A stretch of 64,000 bases of DNA from Streptomyces pactum (GCF_002005225.1 NZ_CP019724.1:4466501-4530500), one strand, 5' to 3'. Numbered from the stretch's first letter, positions 1 through 9,448 are shown. The notes: generated by a model from the letters alone, not told the origin. Numbers and translations are program-made.

Positions 1-176
1 TGATCGAGCTCGGCACGGGTGAAGCGGAAGCCGTGCGCGGAAGCCGCGGCGATCAGCGTGTCGATCTCGACCCAGCCCCCTTCGTCGAGCGTGAGACCGA
101 TGCTCCCCGGTTGGTGGCGCAGGTGCTTCGACAGATACTTGGACACCTTCACGGTGCGGGTGCGTCTGTCGTCCAT
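1..176 (-). CDS. kptA: RNA 2'-phosphotransferase, N-terminal part (cut by window edge)
   Basis: The minus strand from the ATG at 174-176 reads 58 uninterrupted codons to the window edge. The peptide begins MDDRRTRTVKVSKYLSKHLR and continues with an HQPGSIGLTLDEGGWVEID stretch, which matches the conserved N-terminal winged-helix part of Tpt1/KptA enzymes (YLLRH-P-IGL-LD--GWV). Family members move the splice-junction 2'-phosphate from RNA to NAD+; the bacterial role is unclear because bacteria lack that tRNA splicing route. The catalytic C-terminal half lies outside the window, so activity cannot be judged. The family call rests only on this N-terminal signature. Confidence 0.8.
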   Translation of the reverse strand, partial: MDDRRTRTVKVSKYLSKHLRHQPGSIGLTLDEGGWVEIDTLIAAASAHGFRFTRAELD

Positions 177-271
177 GTGCCCCTGCCTGTGTTCCCGCCT
201 GTTCTTCTGTGGCATGGACCAAGCCTGCCGAGAGAGACACGCATCACGCGATCGGTTTTGCCGCCGAGGTT

Positions 272-327
272 TGATCCACAGTCAAGTCAGGTTATCCACA
301 GGGTGCTTGGGCCTTTCTGTGGAAACT
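272..327. promoter_or_regulatory. Small group of DnaA-box-like nonamers
   Basis: The gap between kptA and the EphD-like gene holds TTATCCACA at 292-300, a perfect E. coli-type DnaA box, flanked by the weaker matches TGATCCACA (272-280) and, on the other strand, GTTTCCACA (319-327). This is seen directly; DnaA binding is inferred. The last nonamer overlaps the stop of the downstream minus-strand gene by two bases. Confidence 0.4.
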
Positions 328-2083
328 ACAGCGGCGGTTTCACACGCGCGAGCCGCCTCAACGCCCCCGGAAGGAAACGGGACATGAGATGGGCGCCCCG
401 GGCCTCCGGTGTCACCGGCACCACGGCCTTGTCGCGCACGACCGCCTCCAGGACGGCGTCGGCGACCTTCTCCGGCGGGTAGTTGCGCAACCCGTACCAC
501 CGCGCCGTGCGCCGCTGCCGTCGCTTCTCCTCGTCGGCGTCGACCCCCGCGAAGTGCGCCGTGGAGGTGATGTTGGTGTTGACGAGACCCGGGCAGATCG
601 CCGTGACACCGATCCCCTGCCCGGCCAGCTCGGCGCGCAGGCACTCGCTCAGCATCAGCACCGCCGCCTTGGACGTGCTGTAGGCGGGCAGTGCCCTGGA
701 GGGCTGGAAGGCCGCCGCCGACGCGGTGTTGACGATGTGGCCGCCCTGCCCGCGCTCCGCCATCTGCCGGCCGAACAGGCGGCAGCCGTGGATCACTCCC
801 CACAGATTGACGTCGAGGACCTTCTTCCAGTCCTCCGGCGTGGTGTCGAAGAAGGAGCCGGACATGCCGATCCCGGCGTTGTTCACGAGGATGTCCACCA
901 CGCCGTACTCGGCGGCGACCTTGGCCGCGAGCTTCTCCATGGCCTGCTCGTCGGAGACGTCGGCGGTCTCCGCCCAGGCCGCCGGCGCACCGATCAACCG
1001 GGACAGCTCCGCCGTGCGGGCGGCGGACTCGGTGTCCCGGTCGACGGCCACCACGCGCGCGCCGGCCTCGGCGAACGCGAACGCCGTCGCCCGCCCGATG
1101 CCGTTGCCCGCGCCGGTGACCAGCACGAGCTGCCCACCGAAGCGGTCGGCGTACTTCCCGCTCGCCGCGACCTCGGACCGCCCGCCGTCGACGGCGGTGA
1201 CGAACTCCGTGATCCAGTCCGCCAGCCGGTCCGGCCGGGTGCGCGGCACCCAGTGCTTGGCGGTCAGTGTGCGGCGGGTCAGCCGCGGCGCCCACAGCTC
1301 CAGCTCGTCGTAGAGCCGCTCCGACAGGAACGCGTCGCCGAGGGGCGTGATGAGCTGCACGGGCGCGTGCGCGTAGGCGTCGTCGCGCGGCCGGCGCAGC
1401 CGGGGCCGGACGTTGTCCCGGTACAGCCACGCCCCGTGCGCCGCGTCCGTCGGCAGGGACGGGGTCGGGTAGTCACCGCCGGGCACCTTCTCGACGCGCC
1501 GGAGGATGCCCGGCCAGCGCTTGCCGAGGGGGCCGCGCCAGGCCAGTTCGGGCAGTACGGGCGTGTGCAGCAGGTAGACGTACCAGGACTTGGCGCCCTG
1601 GCCGAGGAGCTGGCCGACCCGGCGCGGGGTGGGGCGCCTGAGACGCCTGTTGATCCAGTGCCCGAAGTGGTCCAGGGAGGGACCGGACATCGAGGTGAAG
1701 GAGGCGATGCGGCCCTCGGTACGCCTGACCGTCACGAACTCCCAGGACTGCACCGAGCCCCAGTCGTGGCCCACCAGGTGCACGGGCCGGCCGGGGCTGA
1801 CGGCGTCCGCCACGGCCAGGAAGTCGTCCGTCAGCTTCTCCAGGGTGAACCCGCCGCGCAGCGGGCTCGGCGCGGTGGACCGGCCGTGGCCCCGGACGTC
1901 GTAGAGAACCACGTGGAAGCGGTCGGCGAGGCGGGTGGCGACCTCGGACCAGACCTCCTTGCTGTCCGGGTAGCCGTGCACCAGGACGACCGTGGGCTGC
2001 TGCGGATCGCCCAGCTCGGCCACGCACAGCTCGACCCCGCCCGTGCGCACCCAGCGCTCCCGCGCACCGTCCAGGACCGTCAT
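326..2083 (-). CDS. EphD-like alpha/beta hydrolase fused to short-chain dehydrogenase
   Basis: A 585-residue two-domain protein. Residues about 1-300 are an alpha/beta hydrolase of the epoxide-hydrolase type, with an oxyanion HG motif (LVHGYPDSKEVW) and the nucleophile elbow GHDWGS, where Asp is the expected nucleophile. Residues about 310-585 are a classical SDR with the NAD(P)-binding TGAGNGIG loop, the NNAG motif and the YSTSK catalytic Tyr-Lys pair. This architecture is that of mycobacterial EphD (about 590 aa). The ATG at 2081-2083 overlaps the upstream M24 peptidase stop as ATGA, so the two are translationally coupled; an open frame continues upstream of that ATG but there it is the peptidase gene in another frame. 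The substrate is unknown, plausibly a lipid epoxide or hydroxylated fatty acyl chain. Confidence 0.88.
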   Translation of the reverse strand: MTVLDGARERWVRTGGVELCVAELGDPQQPTVVLVHGYPDSKEVWSEVATRLADRFHVVLYDVRGHGRSTAPSPLRGGFTLEKLTDDFLAVADAVSPGRPVHLVGHDWGSVQSWEFVTVRRTEGRIASFTSMSGPSLDHFGHWINRRLRRPTPRRVGQLLGQGAKSWYVYLLHTPVLPELAWRGPLGKRWPGILRRVEKVPGGDYPTPSLPTDAAHGAWLYRDNVRPRLRRPRDDAYAHAPVQLITPLGDAFLSERLYDELELWAPRLTRRTLTAKHWVPRTRPDRLADWITEFVTAVDGGRSEVAASGKYADRFGGQLVLVTGAGNGIGRATAFAFAEAGARVVAVDRDTESAARTAELSRLIGAPAAWAETADVSDEQAMEKLAAKVAAEYGVVDILVNNAGIGMSGSFFDTTPEDWKKVLDVNLWGVIHGCRLFGRQMAERGQGGHIVNTASAAAFQPSRALPAYSTSKAAVLMLSECLRAELAGQGIGVTAICPGLVNTNITSTAHFAGVDADEEKRRQRRTARWYGLRNYPPEKVADAVLEAVVRDKAVVPVTPEARGAHLMSRFLPGALRRLARVKPPL

Positions 2084-2922
2084 TTCTCCTCCGCCCAGCG
2101 CCGCACGTGCGGCAGATCGTCGTCCAGCCAGAAGGCGCTCTGCTCGGGATCCGCGGAGTCGGTGACGACGAGGATCTCCTCGAACTTCGCACCGGTGCCC
2201 CGGAAACCGAGGTGGGGTTCGACCGCCCAGAGCCCCGGCCGGGGCGGGTGGTCGGAGAAGCGGTACGGCGACCACAGCGGGGACCAGCCCTCGCGGTGAC
2301 CGTGCAGCGCGTCGCCGGCCAGGCCCTTGAGCGACTGGGTGCCGAAGCCGAACAGGCGCGGGGACAGGCGCCGCTCCCGGACCCGGTCCACCTTGTGGGC
2401 GATCACGCCGAAGGGGTAGGCGCGGTGCCGGTTCGCGTAGCCCTGGCGGACCATGAGCCGGTCCACGTCCTCGTAGATCTCCCGCAGCGGACGGCGTTCG
2501 CGCACCTCGCGCAGGATCAGCTCGCGGTGCGCCTCCAGGTCGGCCATCAGCCGCTGCCGCACCGGGTTGGGGCCGAGCGAGCCGGAGTAGCCGATGTCGG
2601 CGGTGAAACCCCGGTACACCGGGGCCATGTCCAGGATGAACGGCATGCCCGGCTCCAGTCGGCGCCCCGTGGGGAAGAACTGCAGCGGAACGCGGAAGTC
2701 CGTGAACGCCGTGCGGTCGCCGAACCAGGCGAAGGGCAGGTGGAACCAGTCCCGAACGCCCCGCTCCCGCAGCCACTCGCGCTGCATCCGGGCCGCCTCG
2801 CGCTCGGTCACCCCCGGCTCCAGCCGGTCCGCCACCGCCTCGGCGCACTCGTAGGCGAGGCGCTGCACCTGCCGGAACCCCCGCAGCTCCGTGCGGAGTT
2901 CCGCTGCCACTGCCGTCGTCAT
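2080..2922 (-). CDS. M24-family metallopeptidase (Xaa-Pro peptidase-like)
   Basis: A 280-residue protein of the pita-bread M24 fold. The metal-ligand region FILDMAPVYRGFTADIGYSG supplies Asp98 and Asp109, and later His and Glu ligands are plausible in the NRHRAYPFG and AKFEEILVV segments. It has only the catalytic domain, shorter than full aminopeptidase P, so it may act on a non-peptide or modified substrate as creatinase relatives do. The ATG at 2920-2922 was chosen because GGAACGAGGTGGC precedes it; the longer frame to 3099 lacks such a site and starts with low-complexity residues. Its stop overlaps the start of the EphD-like gene, so the two form an operon. Confidence 0.85.
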   Translation of the reverse strand: MTTAVAAELRTELRGFRQVQRLAYECAEAVADRLEPGVTEREAARMQREWLRERGVRDWFHLPFAWFGDRTAFTDFRVPLQFFPTGRRLEPGMPFILDMAPVYRGFTADIGYSGSLGPNPVRQRLMADLEAHRELILREVRERRPLREIYEDVDRLMVRQGYANRHRAYPFGVIAHKVDRVRERRLSPRLFGFGTQSLKGLAGDALHGHREGWSPLWSPYRFSDHPPRPGLWAVEPHLGFRGTGAKFEEILVVTDSADPEQSAFWLDDDLPHVRRWAEEK

Positions 2923-3152
2923 GCCACCTCGTTCCACCCGTCGCTCCGTCCACCCGCCCACGAGCCGGGCGAGGTCCGCGCCGACCGGGCTACTCGCCCG
3001 TAACGTGACGTCGCCGAATCTCCCAGTTGTTAGACCCGGCGTCAATAGGGCGGGACGCGCGGGCCCGGGAGACCGCTCCGTAGCTCTCAAGCACGGCATC
3101 CCCTACGGGCCCGTACTACTCGAGTCTGACTCCAAGACGGCTCTCCGGTCTG

Positions 3153-4157
3153 ATGACCGCAGTGGCGCCCGTCACTACTGTCATGGGTGTGACTGTGATC
3201 GCGACCGAAAGCCTGAGCAAGCGGTTCCCCCGGGTGACCGCGCTCGACCGGCTCTCCGTGGACGTCGGACCCGGTGTGACCGGACTCGTCGGTGCCAACG
3301 GCGCCGGCAAGTCCACCCTGATCAAGATCCTGCTGGGTCTGTCTCCCGCCACCGAGGGCCGGGCCGAAGTGCTCGGACTCGATGTCGCCACCAAGGGCGC
3401 CGACATCCGCGAGCGAGTCGGCTACATGCCGGAACACGACTGCCTGCCGCCCGACGTCTCGGCCACCGAGTTCGTCGTCCATATGGCACGCATGTCCGGC
3501 CTGCCGCCCACCGCCGCCCGCGAACGCACCGCCGACACCCTGCGCCACGTCGGACTGTACGAGGAGCGCTACCGGCCCATCGGCGGCTACTCGACCGGCA
3601 TGAAGCAGCGCGTGAAGCTCGCGCAGGCACTCGTGCACGACCCGCAGCTAGTCTTCCTCGACGAGCCCACCAACGGCCTCGACCCGGTCGGCCGCGACGA
3701 GATGCTCGGCCTCATCCGCCGCATCTACACCGACTTCGGCATCTCCGTCCTGGTCACCTCGCACCTGCTGGGCGAACTGGAACGCACCTGCGACCACGTA
3801 GTCGTCGTGGACGGCGGCAAGCTGCTGCGCTCCAGCTCCACCACGGACTTCACCCAGACCACGACCACCCTCGCGATCGAGGTCACCGACACCGACGAGC
3901 ACCCCGACGGCACCCGCGCGGTGCGCGACGCGCTCGACGCGCGCGGAGTGACCGTCCAGGACGGCAGCGGCCTGCCCGGCGCCGGCCACGTCCTGCTGCT
4001 CACCGCGGCGGGCGAAGAGACCTACGACCTGGTCAGAGACGTCATCGCCGACCTCGGCCTCGGTCTGGTGCGCATGGAGCAGCGCCGGCACCACATCTCG
4101 GAGGTCTTCACGGACAGCGACGCAGAACGGAAGGAGGCGGTCGGCCATGGCAACTGA
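3153..4157 (+). CDS. ABC-2 type exporter ATPase (first)
   Basis: ATP-binding subunit of an ABC exporter of 334 residues or slightly fewer. Visible motifs: Walker A GANGAGKST, signature YSTGMKQRVKLAQAL, Walker B LVFLDEP with D-loop, and a switch His in SHLLGELE. The C-terminal about 100 residues are the extension common in ABC-2 drug and antibiotic exporter ATPases. The start is uncertain: ATG at 3153, ATG at 3183 and GTG at 3192 are all in frame and none has a good ribosome site. It overlaps the next permease gene by 11 nt. It is the first of four co-directional genes (ATPase, permease, ATPase, permease), which suggests two related pumps or one heteromeric pump. Substrate unknown. Confidence 0.9.
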   Translation: MTAVAPVTTVMGVTVIATESLSKRFPRVTALDRLSVDVGPGVTGLVGANGAGKSTLIKILLGLSPATEGRAEVLGLDVATKGADIRERVGYMPEHDCLPPDVSATEFVVHMARMSGLPPTAARERTADTLRHVGLYEERYRPIGGYSTGMKQRVKLAQALVHDPQLVFLDEPTNGLDPVGRDEMLGLIRRIYTDFGISVLVTSHLLGELERTCDHVVVVDGGKLLRSSSTTDFTQTTTTLAIEVTDTDEHPDGTRAVRDALDARGVTVQDGSGLPGAGHVLLLTAAGEETYDLVRDVIADLGLGLVRMEQRRHHISEVFTDSDAERKEAVGHGN

Positions 4158-5055
4158 ACAGCCCACAGCCACGGTCCCGGGTGACCAGACCCGCATCCAC
4201 AACATCGGCTACCGCAGCTACGACGGCCCCCGCCTCGGCCGCGCCTACGCCCGCCGCTCGCTGTACTCGCAGTCCCTGCGCGGTGCCTACGGCCTCGGCC
4301 GCTCGGCCAAGTCCAAGGTGCTGCCGATGCTGCTCTTCGTGGTGATGTGCCTGCCCGCGGCCATCATGGTCGCCGTCGCCGTCGCCACCAAGGCGAACGA
4401 CCTGCCCCTGGACTACACGCGCTACGCGATCGTCCTGCAGGCCGTCATCAGCCTCTACGTCGCCTCGCAAGCCCCCCAGTCCGTCTCGCGCGACCTGCGC
4501 TTCAAGACCGTGCCGCTGTACTTCTCGCGGCCGATCGAGACCGCCGACTACGTCCGCGCCAAGTACGCGGCGCTGGCCTCGGCGCTGTTCATCCTCACCG
4601 CCGCCCCCCTGGTGGTGCTCTACGTGGGCGCGCTGCTCGCCAAACTCGACTTCGCGGACCAGACCAAGGGGTTCGCACAGGGACTCGTCTCCGTGGCACT
4701 GCTCTCGTTGCTCTTCGCCGGCCTCGGCTTGGTCGTCGCGTCGGTCACCCCGCGCCGCGGCTTCGGCATCGCGGCCGTCATCGCCGTCCTCACCATCACC
4801 TACGGAGCGGTCTCCACGCTCCAGGCCATCGCGGACGTCCAGGGCAGTTCCGGGGCCGTCGCCTGGATCGGCCTGTTCTCGCCGGTCACCCTCATCGACG
4901 GCGTGCAGTCCGCCTTCCTGGGCGCCACCTCGGCCTTCCCCGGCGGGGTCGGTCCGAGCAACGGCGAGGGCGCGGTCTACGTCCTCGTCACCCTGGGCCT
5001 CATCGCCGGCGCCTACGGCCTGCTGGTGCGCCGCTACAAGAAGGTGGGACTGTGA
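4147..5055 (+). CDS. ABC-2 type permease (first)
   Basis: A 302-residue membrane protein with about 20 polar residues before the YRSYDGPRLGR segment often seen at the N-terminus of this ABC permease group. About six hydrophobic segments follow: around LPMLLFVVMCLPAAIMVAVA, the FILTAAPLVVLYVGALL region, the VSVALLSLLFAGLGLVV region, IAAVIAVLTITYG, and a last one near VYVLVTLGLIAGAYGLL. It forms the membrane pore for the adjacent ATPases. Its ATG lies inside the preceding ATPase gene, and its TGA overlaps the GTG of the next gene (GTGA), so the cluster is translationally coupled. Confidence 0.87.
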   Translation: MATEQPTATVPGDQTRIHNIGYRSYDGPRLGRAYARRSLYSQSLRGAYGLGRSAKSKVLPMLLFVVMCLPAAIMVAVAVATKANDLPLDYTRYAIVLQAVISLYVASQAPQSVSRDLRFKTVPLYFSRPIETADYVRAKYAALASALFILTAAPLVVLYVGALLAKLDFADQTKGFAQGLVSVALLSLLFAGLGLVVASVTPRRGFGIAAVIAVLTITYGAVSTLQAIADVQGSSGAVAWIGLFSPVTLIDGVQSAFLGATSAFPGGVGPSNGEGAVYVLVTLGLIAGAYGLLVRRYKKVGL

Positions 5056-5963
5056 CCACGCTGAACATCGACCACGTCTCCCGCTGGTTCGGCAACGTGG
5101 TCGCCGTCAACGACATCACCATGACGATCGGCCCCGGCGTCACCGGCCTCCTCGGGCCCAACGGCGCGGGGAAGTCCACCCTCATCAACATGATGGGCGG
5201 CTTCCTCGCCCCCTCCACCGGCACCGTCACCCTCGACGGCCGGCCCGTCTGGCGCAACGAGGCCATCTACCAGCACATAGGCGTCGTCCCCGAGCGCGAG
5301 GCGATGTACGACTTCCTCACCGGCCGCGAGTTCGTCCTCGCCAACGCCGAGCTGCACGGCCTCGGCGCCAAGGCGGCCCACGAAGCGCTCGCCACGGTCG
5401 AGATGGAGTACGCGCAGGACCGGAAGATCGCCACGTACTCCAAGGGCATGCGGCAGCGCGTGAAGATGGCGAGCGCCCTCGTCCACAACCCCTCGCTGCT
5501 CCTGCTGGACGAGCCCTTCAACGGTATGGACCCGCGCCAGCGCATGCAGCTCATGAACCTGCTCCGGCGCATGGGCGACGAGGGCCGCACGGTGCTGTTC
5601 TCCTCGCACATCCTCGAAGAGGTCGAGCAGCTCGCCTGGCACATCGAGGTCATCGTCGCCGGACGGCACGCGGCCAGCGGCGACTTCCGCAAGATCCGCC
5701 GCCTGATGACCGACCGGCCGCACCGCTACCTGGTGCGCTCCAGCGACGACCGGGCCCTCGCGGCGGCGCTCATCGCCGACCCGTCGACGTCCGGCATCGA
5801 GGTCGACCTCGCCGAGGGCGCGTTGCGCATCCAGGCCGTCGACTTCGGCCGGTTCACGGCCCTGCTGCCGAAGGTCGCCCGCGACCACGGCATCCGGCTG
5901 CTCACGGTCTCGCCGTCCGACGAGTCCCTCGAGTCCGTCTTCTCGTATCTCGTCGCGGCGTAG
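5052..5963 (+). CDS. ABC-2 type exporter ATPase (second)
   Basis: A 303-residue ATPase starting at GTG 5052 (MTTLNIDHVSRWFGNV). Walker A is GPNGAGKST, the signature is YSKGMRQRVKMASAL, Walker B is LLLLDEP followed by FNGMDPRQRMQLM, and the switch His is in SSHILEEVE. It is related to, but clearly different from, the first ATPase of the cluster. The frame is open much further upstream, but that region codes for the permease in another frame, and the GTGA overlap fixes the start. Eleven nucleotides separate its stop from the second permease. Confidence 0.92.
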   Translation: MTTLNIDHVSRWFGNVVAVNDITMTIGPGVTGLLGPNGAGKSTLINMMGGFLAPSTGTVTLDGRPVWRNEAIYQHIGVVPEREAMYDFLTGREFVLANAELHGLGAKAAHEALATVEMEYAQDRKIATYSKGMRQRVKMASALVHNPSLLLLDEPFNGMDPRQRMQLMNLLRRMGDEGRTVLFSSHILEEVEQLAWHIEVIVAGRHAASGDFRKIRRLMTDRPHRYLVRSSDDRALAAALIADPSTSGIEVDLAEGALRIQAVDFGRFTALLPKVARDHGIRLLTVSPSDESLESVFSYLVAA

Positions 5964-5974
5964 GAGGCCGAAGA

Positions 5975-6694
5975 ATGTACGACCCCACAGTCGCCAGGCT
6001 CACCTACCGAGCCCTGCTCGGCCGCCGCCGGGCCCTCATCCTGGGCGCGTTGCCCCTGCTGCTGCTCGTCATCGCCGTGGCGGTGCGCGCACTGGCCGGG
6101 GCCGACGACCAGACCGCGGCGGACGTGCTGGGCGGATTCGCCCTCGCCACCATGGTGCCGATCATCGGCGTCATCGCCGGCACGGGAGCCATCGGCCCCG
6201 AGATCGACGACGGCTCGGTGGTGTATCTGCTGTCCAAGCCGATCAAGCGGCCGACGATCATCTTCACCAAGCTGATCGTCGCCATCGCCGTGACGATGGT
6301 CTTCTCCGCCGTGCCCACCCTGCTCGCCGGCCTGATCCTCAACGGCAACGGCCAGCAGGTCGCCGTCGCCTACACGATCGCCGCGCTGGTCGCCTCCATC
6401 GCCTACGCCGCGCTGTTCCTGCTGCTGGGCACGGTGTCCCGGCACGCGGTGGTCTTCGGGCTCGTCTACGCCCTCGTCTGGGAGGCCCTGTTCGGCTCCC
6501 TGGTGCCCGGCGCCCGCACCCTGAGCGTCCAGCAGTGGTCGCTGGCGGTGGCCCAGAAGGTCGCTGACGGGAACCTGGTGACCTCCGACGTCGGCCTGCC
6601 CACCGCCACGGTGCTGCTGGCCGGGGTCACCGTGCTCGCGACCTGGTACGCGGGCCAGAAGCTGCGGTCGCTCACGCTCGCCGGGGAGGAGTGA
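5975..6694 (+). CDS. ABC-2 type permease (second)
   Basis: A 239-residue integral membrane protein with about six hydrophobic segments, beginning with LILGALPLLLLVIAVAVRAL. The segment IGPEIDDGSVVYLLSKPIKR is the usual cytoplasmic loop of ABC-2 permeases (E-DDGT--YLL--P--R) after the second helix. The ATG at 5975 is preceded by TAGGAGGCCGAAGA, a strong ribosome site overlapping the upstream stop. It closes the exporter operon; the next gene starts about 110 nt later. Confidence 0.88.
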   Translation: MYDPTVARLTYRALLGRRRALILGALPLLLLVIAVAVRALAGADDQTAADVLGGFALATMVPIIGVIAGTGAIGPEIDDGSVVYLLSKPIKRPTIIFTKLIVAIAVTMVFSAVPTLLAGLILNGNGQQVAVAYTIAALVASIAYAALFLLLGTVSRHAVVFGLVYALVWEALFGSLVPGARTLSVQQWSLAVAQKVADGNLVTSDVGLPTATVLLAGVTVLATWYAGQKLRSLTLAGEE

Positions 6695-6804
6695 TGCGGT
6701 GATCCGGGGCCCCGCTCCTGACGGGGCCTTCACCCCGGCGCGGGCACACTGGGCCGGCAACGCACGGGGGAGACACGGGGGACGCAGGACTGGGAGGAAC
6801 CGGG

Positions 6805-7083
6805 ATGGCGGGTCGGACACCTCAGCAGAACGGCCGCGGACAGCCGGAGGACGGTGCCGGGGACGGCACCCCGGACGGCGCCGGTGACGACACCTGGGAC
6901 GGCCTCGTCCTGGACGAGGAGTTCATACGCGAGGCCGGGACCTCCGAGCCGTCGGCCCGCGCCCGGATGCTCGCCGCCCGCTGGAGCCGCGAGAAGCCGG
7001 AGCCGCAACCGTGGCGCTCCGACGAACCGCCCGCCGGATGGTTCTTCAGCAAGAGCCGCCGTCGCAGGTGGCGCCGACGGTAA
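6805..7083 (+). CDS. Small hydrophilic conserved hypothetical protein
   Basis: A 92-residue soluble protein with no domain I recognise. It has a Gly/Asp-rich N-terminus, an acidic middle (DGLVLDEEFIREA), and a basic tail ending in SKSRRRRWRRR. The WDGLVLDEEFIREA-type core looks like a small protein family recurring in Streptomyces, but I cannot name it. The start is well supported by GGGAGGAACCGGG before the ATG. It is co-directional with the ABC cluster but separated by about 110 nt, so it may have its own promoter. The Arg-rich C-terminus could bind nucleic acid or membrane; no function is assigned. Confidence 0.7.
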   Translation: MAGRTPQQNGRGQPEDGAGDGTPDGAGDDTWDGLVLDEEFIREAGTSEPSARARMLAARWSREKPEPQPWRSDEPPAGWFFSKSRRRRWRRR

Positions 7084-7188
7084 CGCGGCGTACGTCCGCT
7101 TTTAATCGGTGGCGCCCGGCTTTCCGTACCGGCACTGTGGTGGTGCACGAGGCCGGACGGCGCCGACGCATCGGGCGGCCGCTTCGAG

Positions 7189-7208
7189 CACGCGAGACGC
7201 CTCGCGTG
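7189..7208. terminator. Short hairpin between convergent genes
   Basis: CACGCGAG and CTCGCGTG form a perfect 8-bp stem with a 4-nt loop, between the convergent small hypothetical gene and the HAD phosphatase gene. No T-tract follows; Streptomyces terminators often lack one. Confidence 0.4.
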
Positions 7209-7331
7209 GGCCGACCGACGGGGACATCGGCGCCGTCCGGACCGTGCGGCTGGAGCTGGGTCTCGGAGCCCCGAAGCCTTCCTTCTTCTTTTCGGCGGCG
7301 GCAGGGTCAGGCTTCTCGTCGGGGGCGGGGA

Positions 7332-8174
7332 TCAGGCCGCCAGCCGCTCCAGTACCACCGCGATACCGTCCTCGTCGTTCGAGGACGTCACCTCGTCGGC
7401 CACCGCCTTCAGCTCCTCATGGGCGTTGGCCATCGCCACGCCCCGGGCGGCCCAGCCGAACATCGGGATGTCGTTGGGCATGTCGCCGAACGCGATCGTG
7501 TCCGCGGCCTTCAGACCGAGCCGACGCGCCGCCAGGGACAGGCCGGTGGCCTTGGACAGGCCGAGAGGGAGCAGCTCGACGACGCCCGCGCCGGCCATGG
7601 TCACCGTGACGAAGCCGCCCGCGGTGTGCCGGGCCGCCTCGGCCAGCTCGTCGTCCGACAGGGTCGGATGCTGGATGTAGATCTTGTTCAGCGGCGCCGA
7701 CCAGAGGTCCGAGGCGTCGGTGAAGGGCACCGCCGGCAGGTCGCCCCCGACCGCGTAGCCCGGGCCGACCAGGACGTCGCCGTCCAGGCCGTCACGGCTC
7801 GCCGCCAGGTACAGCGGGCCGGTCTCCGCCTCGATTTTCGCCAGTGCCACCCCGGCCAGTTGACGGTCCAGTGTGACCGAGGTCAGCAGCCGGTGCTCCC
7901 CGGCATGGTAGACCTGCGCGCCCTGACCGCAGACGGCCAGCCCGTCGTAACCGAGGTCGTCGAGGATGTGCCGGGTCCACGGGACCGCGCGGCCGGTGAC
8001 CACGATGTGGGCCGCGCCCGCCGCGGTGGCCGAGGCGAGCGCCTCGCGGGTACGTGACGAGATCGAGTCGTCACCGCGCAGCAGCGTGCCGTCGAGGTCG
8101 GTCGCGATCAGCCGGTACGGGAAATTCCCGGCCGAACCGACGTCGGGACTCGCGGCGGAGCCGTTGTCGATCAC
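7332..8174 (-). CDS. HAD-family (Cof-type) phosphatase
   Basis: A 280-residue HAD hydrolase. Motif I is DLDGTLL (nucleophile Asp26, acid Asp28), motif II is VTGRA, motif III is the Lys in [14 protein letters not shown], and motif IV is [11 protein letters not shown]. The large cap between motifs II and III is the type-IIB cap of Cof-like sugar-phosphate or flavin-nucleotide phosphatases. The GTG at 8172-8174 overlaps the serS stop as GTGA; the longer frame upstream reads through the serS end and is rejected. It is therefore coupled to serS. The substrate cannot be told from sequence. Confidence 0.88.
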   Translation of the reverse strand: MIDNGSAASPDVGSAGNFPYRLIATDLDGTLLRGDDSISSRTREALASATAAGAAHIVVTGRAVPWTRHILDDLGYDGLAVCGQGAQVYHAGEHRLLTSVTLDRQLAGVALAKIEAETGPLYLAASRDGLDGDVLVGPGYAVGGDLPAVPFTDASDLWSAPLNKIYIQHPTLSDDELAEAARHTAGGFVTVTMAGAGVVELLPLGLSKATGLSLAARRLGLKAADTIAFGDMPNDIPMFGWAARGVAMANAHEELKAVADEVTSSNDEDGIAVVLERLAA

Positions 8175-9448
8175 TTGGCCACCGGCTCCAGGACCTCCCG
8201 GCCGCCCAGGTACGGGCGCAGCACCTCGGGCACGCGCACCGAGCCGTCGGCCTGCTGGTGGTTCTCCAGGATCGCCACGATGGTGCGCGGTACGGCGCAC
8301 AGCGTGCCGTTGAGTGTGGCCAGCGGGCGGACCTTCTTGTCCTCACGCACCCGGATCGACAGTCGGCGCGACTGGAACTCGGTGCAGTCCGAGGTCGAGG
8401 TCAGCTCGCGGTACTTGCCCTGGGTCGGGATCCACGCCTCACAGTCGTACTTGCGCGCGGCCGAGGAACCCAGGTCGGCCGAGGCGACGTCGATGACCCG
8501 GAACGGCAGTTCCAGCGACGTCAGCCACTGCTTCTCCCACTCCAGCAGGCGCTGGTGCTCGGCCTGCGAGTCCTCGGGGAGGACGTAGGAGAACATCTCG
8601 ACCTTGTCGAACTGGTGGACCCGGAAGATGCCCTTGGTGTCCTTGCCGTGTGAGCCCGCCTCACGGCGGAAGCAGGGCGAGAAGCCGGCGTAGCGCAGCG
8701 GCAGGCGGTCGGCGTCCAGGATCTCGTCCATGTGGTACGCGGCGAGGGGCACCTCGGACGTGCCGACCAGGTACAGGTCGTCCTTGTCGAGGTGGTAGAC
8801 GTCCTGGGCGGCCTGGCCGAGGAAACCGGTGCCGGCCATCGACTGCGGGCGCACCAGCGCCGGGGTCAGCATCGGCGTGAAGCCGGCCGCCGTGGCCTGG
8901 GCGATCGCCGCGTTGACCAGGGCGAGCTCCAGGAGCGCGCCGACGCCGGTCAGGAAGTAGAAGCGCGAACCGGAGACCTTGGCGCCGCGCTCGACGTCGA
9001 TGGCGCCGAGGAGCTGGCCCAGCTCCAGGTGGTCCCTGGGCTCGAAGCCCTCGGCCGCGAAGTCGCGGTGGGTGCCGTGTGTCTCCAGCGTGTCGAAGTC
9101 CTCCTCGCCGCCGACGGGGACGTCGGGGTGGACGAGGTTGCCGAGCCGCTGGAGCAGCTCCTGGGTCTCGGCGGCGGCCTTGTCGCGTTCGGCGTCGGCC
9201 GCCTTGACGTCGGCGGCGAGCTGGCTCGCCCGTTTCAGCAGTTCGGCCTTCTCGTCACCGGAGGCCTTGCCGATGAGCTTGCCGAGGCCCTTCTGCTCGG
9301 CGCGCAGCTCGTCGAAGCGGACGCCGGACGACCTGCGCCGCTCGTCGGCAGACAGGAGGGAGTCGACGAGCGCGACATCCTCTCCACGGGCGCGCTGCGA
9401 CGCGCGCACACGGTCAGGGTCCTCACGGAGCAGGCGAAGGTCAATCAC
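8171..9448 (-). CDS. serS: Seryl-tRNA synthetase
   Basis: A class II aminoacyl-tRNA synthetase of 425 residues, the normal SerRS length. It charges tRNA-Ser with serine. The N-terminal about 110 residues form the antiparallel coiled-coil arm ([20 protein letters not shown] onward) that reads the long variable arm of tRNA-Ser. Motif 2 is [18 protein letters not shown] and motif 3 is [18 protein letters not shown]. The GTG at 9446-9448 ([18 protein letters not shown]) was chosen because this is the conserved SerRS N-terminus; the ATG 14 codons upstream adds nothing conserved. Two tRNA-Ser genes lie in the same window. It is followed by an overlapping HAD phosphatase gene. Confidence 0.97.
   Translation of the reverse strand: MIDLRLLREDPDRVRASQRARGEDVALVDSLLSADERRRSSGVRFDELRAEQKGLGKLIGKASGDEKAELLKRASQLAADVKAADAERDKAAAETQELLQRLGNLVHPDVPVGGEEDFDTLETHGTHRDFAAEGFEPRDHLELGQLLGAIDVERGAKVSGSRFYFLTGVGALLELALVNAAIAQATAAGFTPMLTPALVRPQSMAGTGFLGQAAQDVYHLDKDDLYLVGTSEVPLAAYHMDEILDADRLPLRYAGFSPCFRREAGSHGKDTKGIFRVHQFDKVEMFSYVLPEDSQAEHQRLLEWEKQWLTSLELPFRVIDVASADLGSSAARKYDCEAWIPTQGKYRELTSTSDCTEFQSRRLSIRVREDKKVRPLATLNGTLCAVPRTIVAILENHQQADGSVRVPEVLRPYLGGREVLEPVAK

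Noticed and set aside
326..2953. Single 875-codon minus-strand frame including the EphD region
   Set aside because: The extra N-terminal part is the M24 gene read in the wrong frame; the ATGA overlap marks the true start.
3183..3194. Later starts for the first ABC ATPase as the definite start
   Set aside because: ATG 3183 or GTG 3192 are possible, but no ribosome site separates them from ATG 3153, so the longest was kept with a note.
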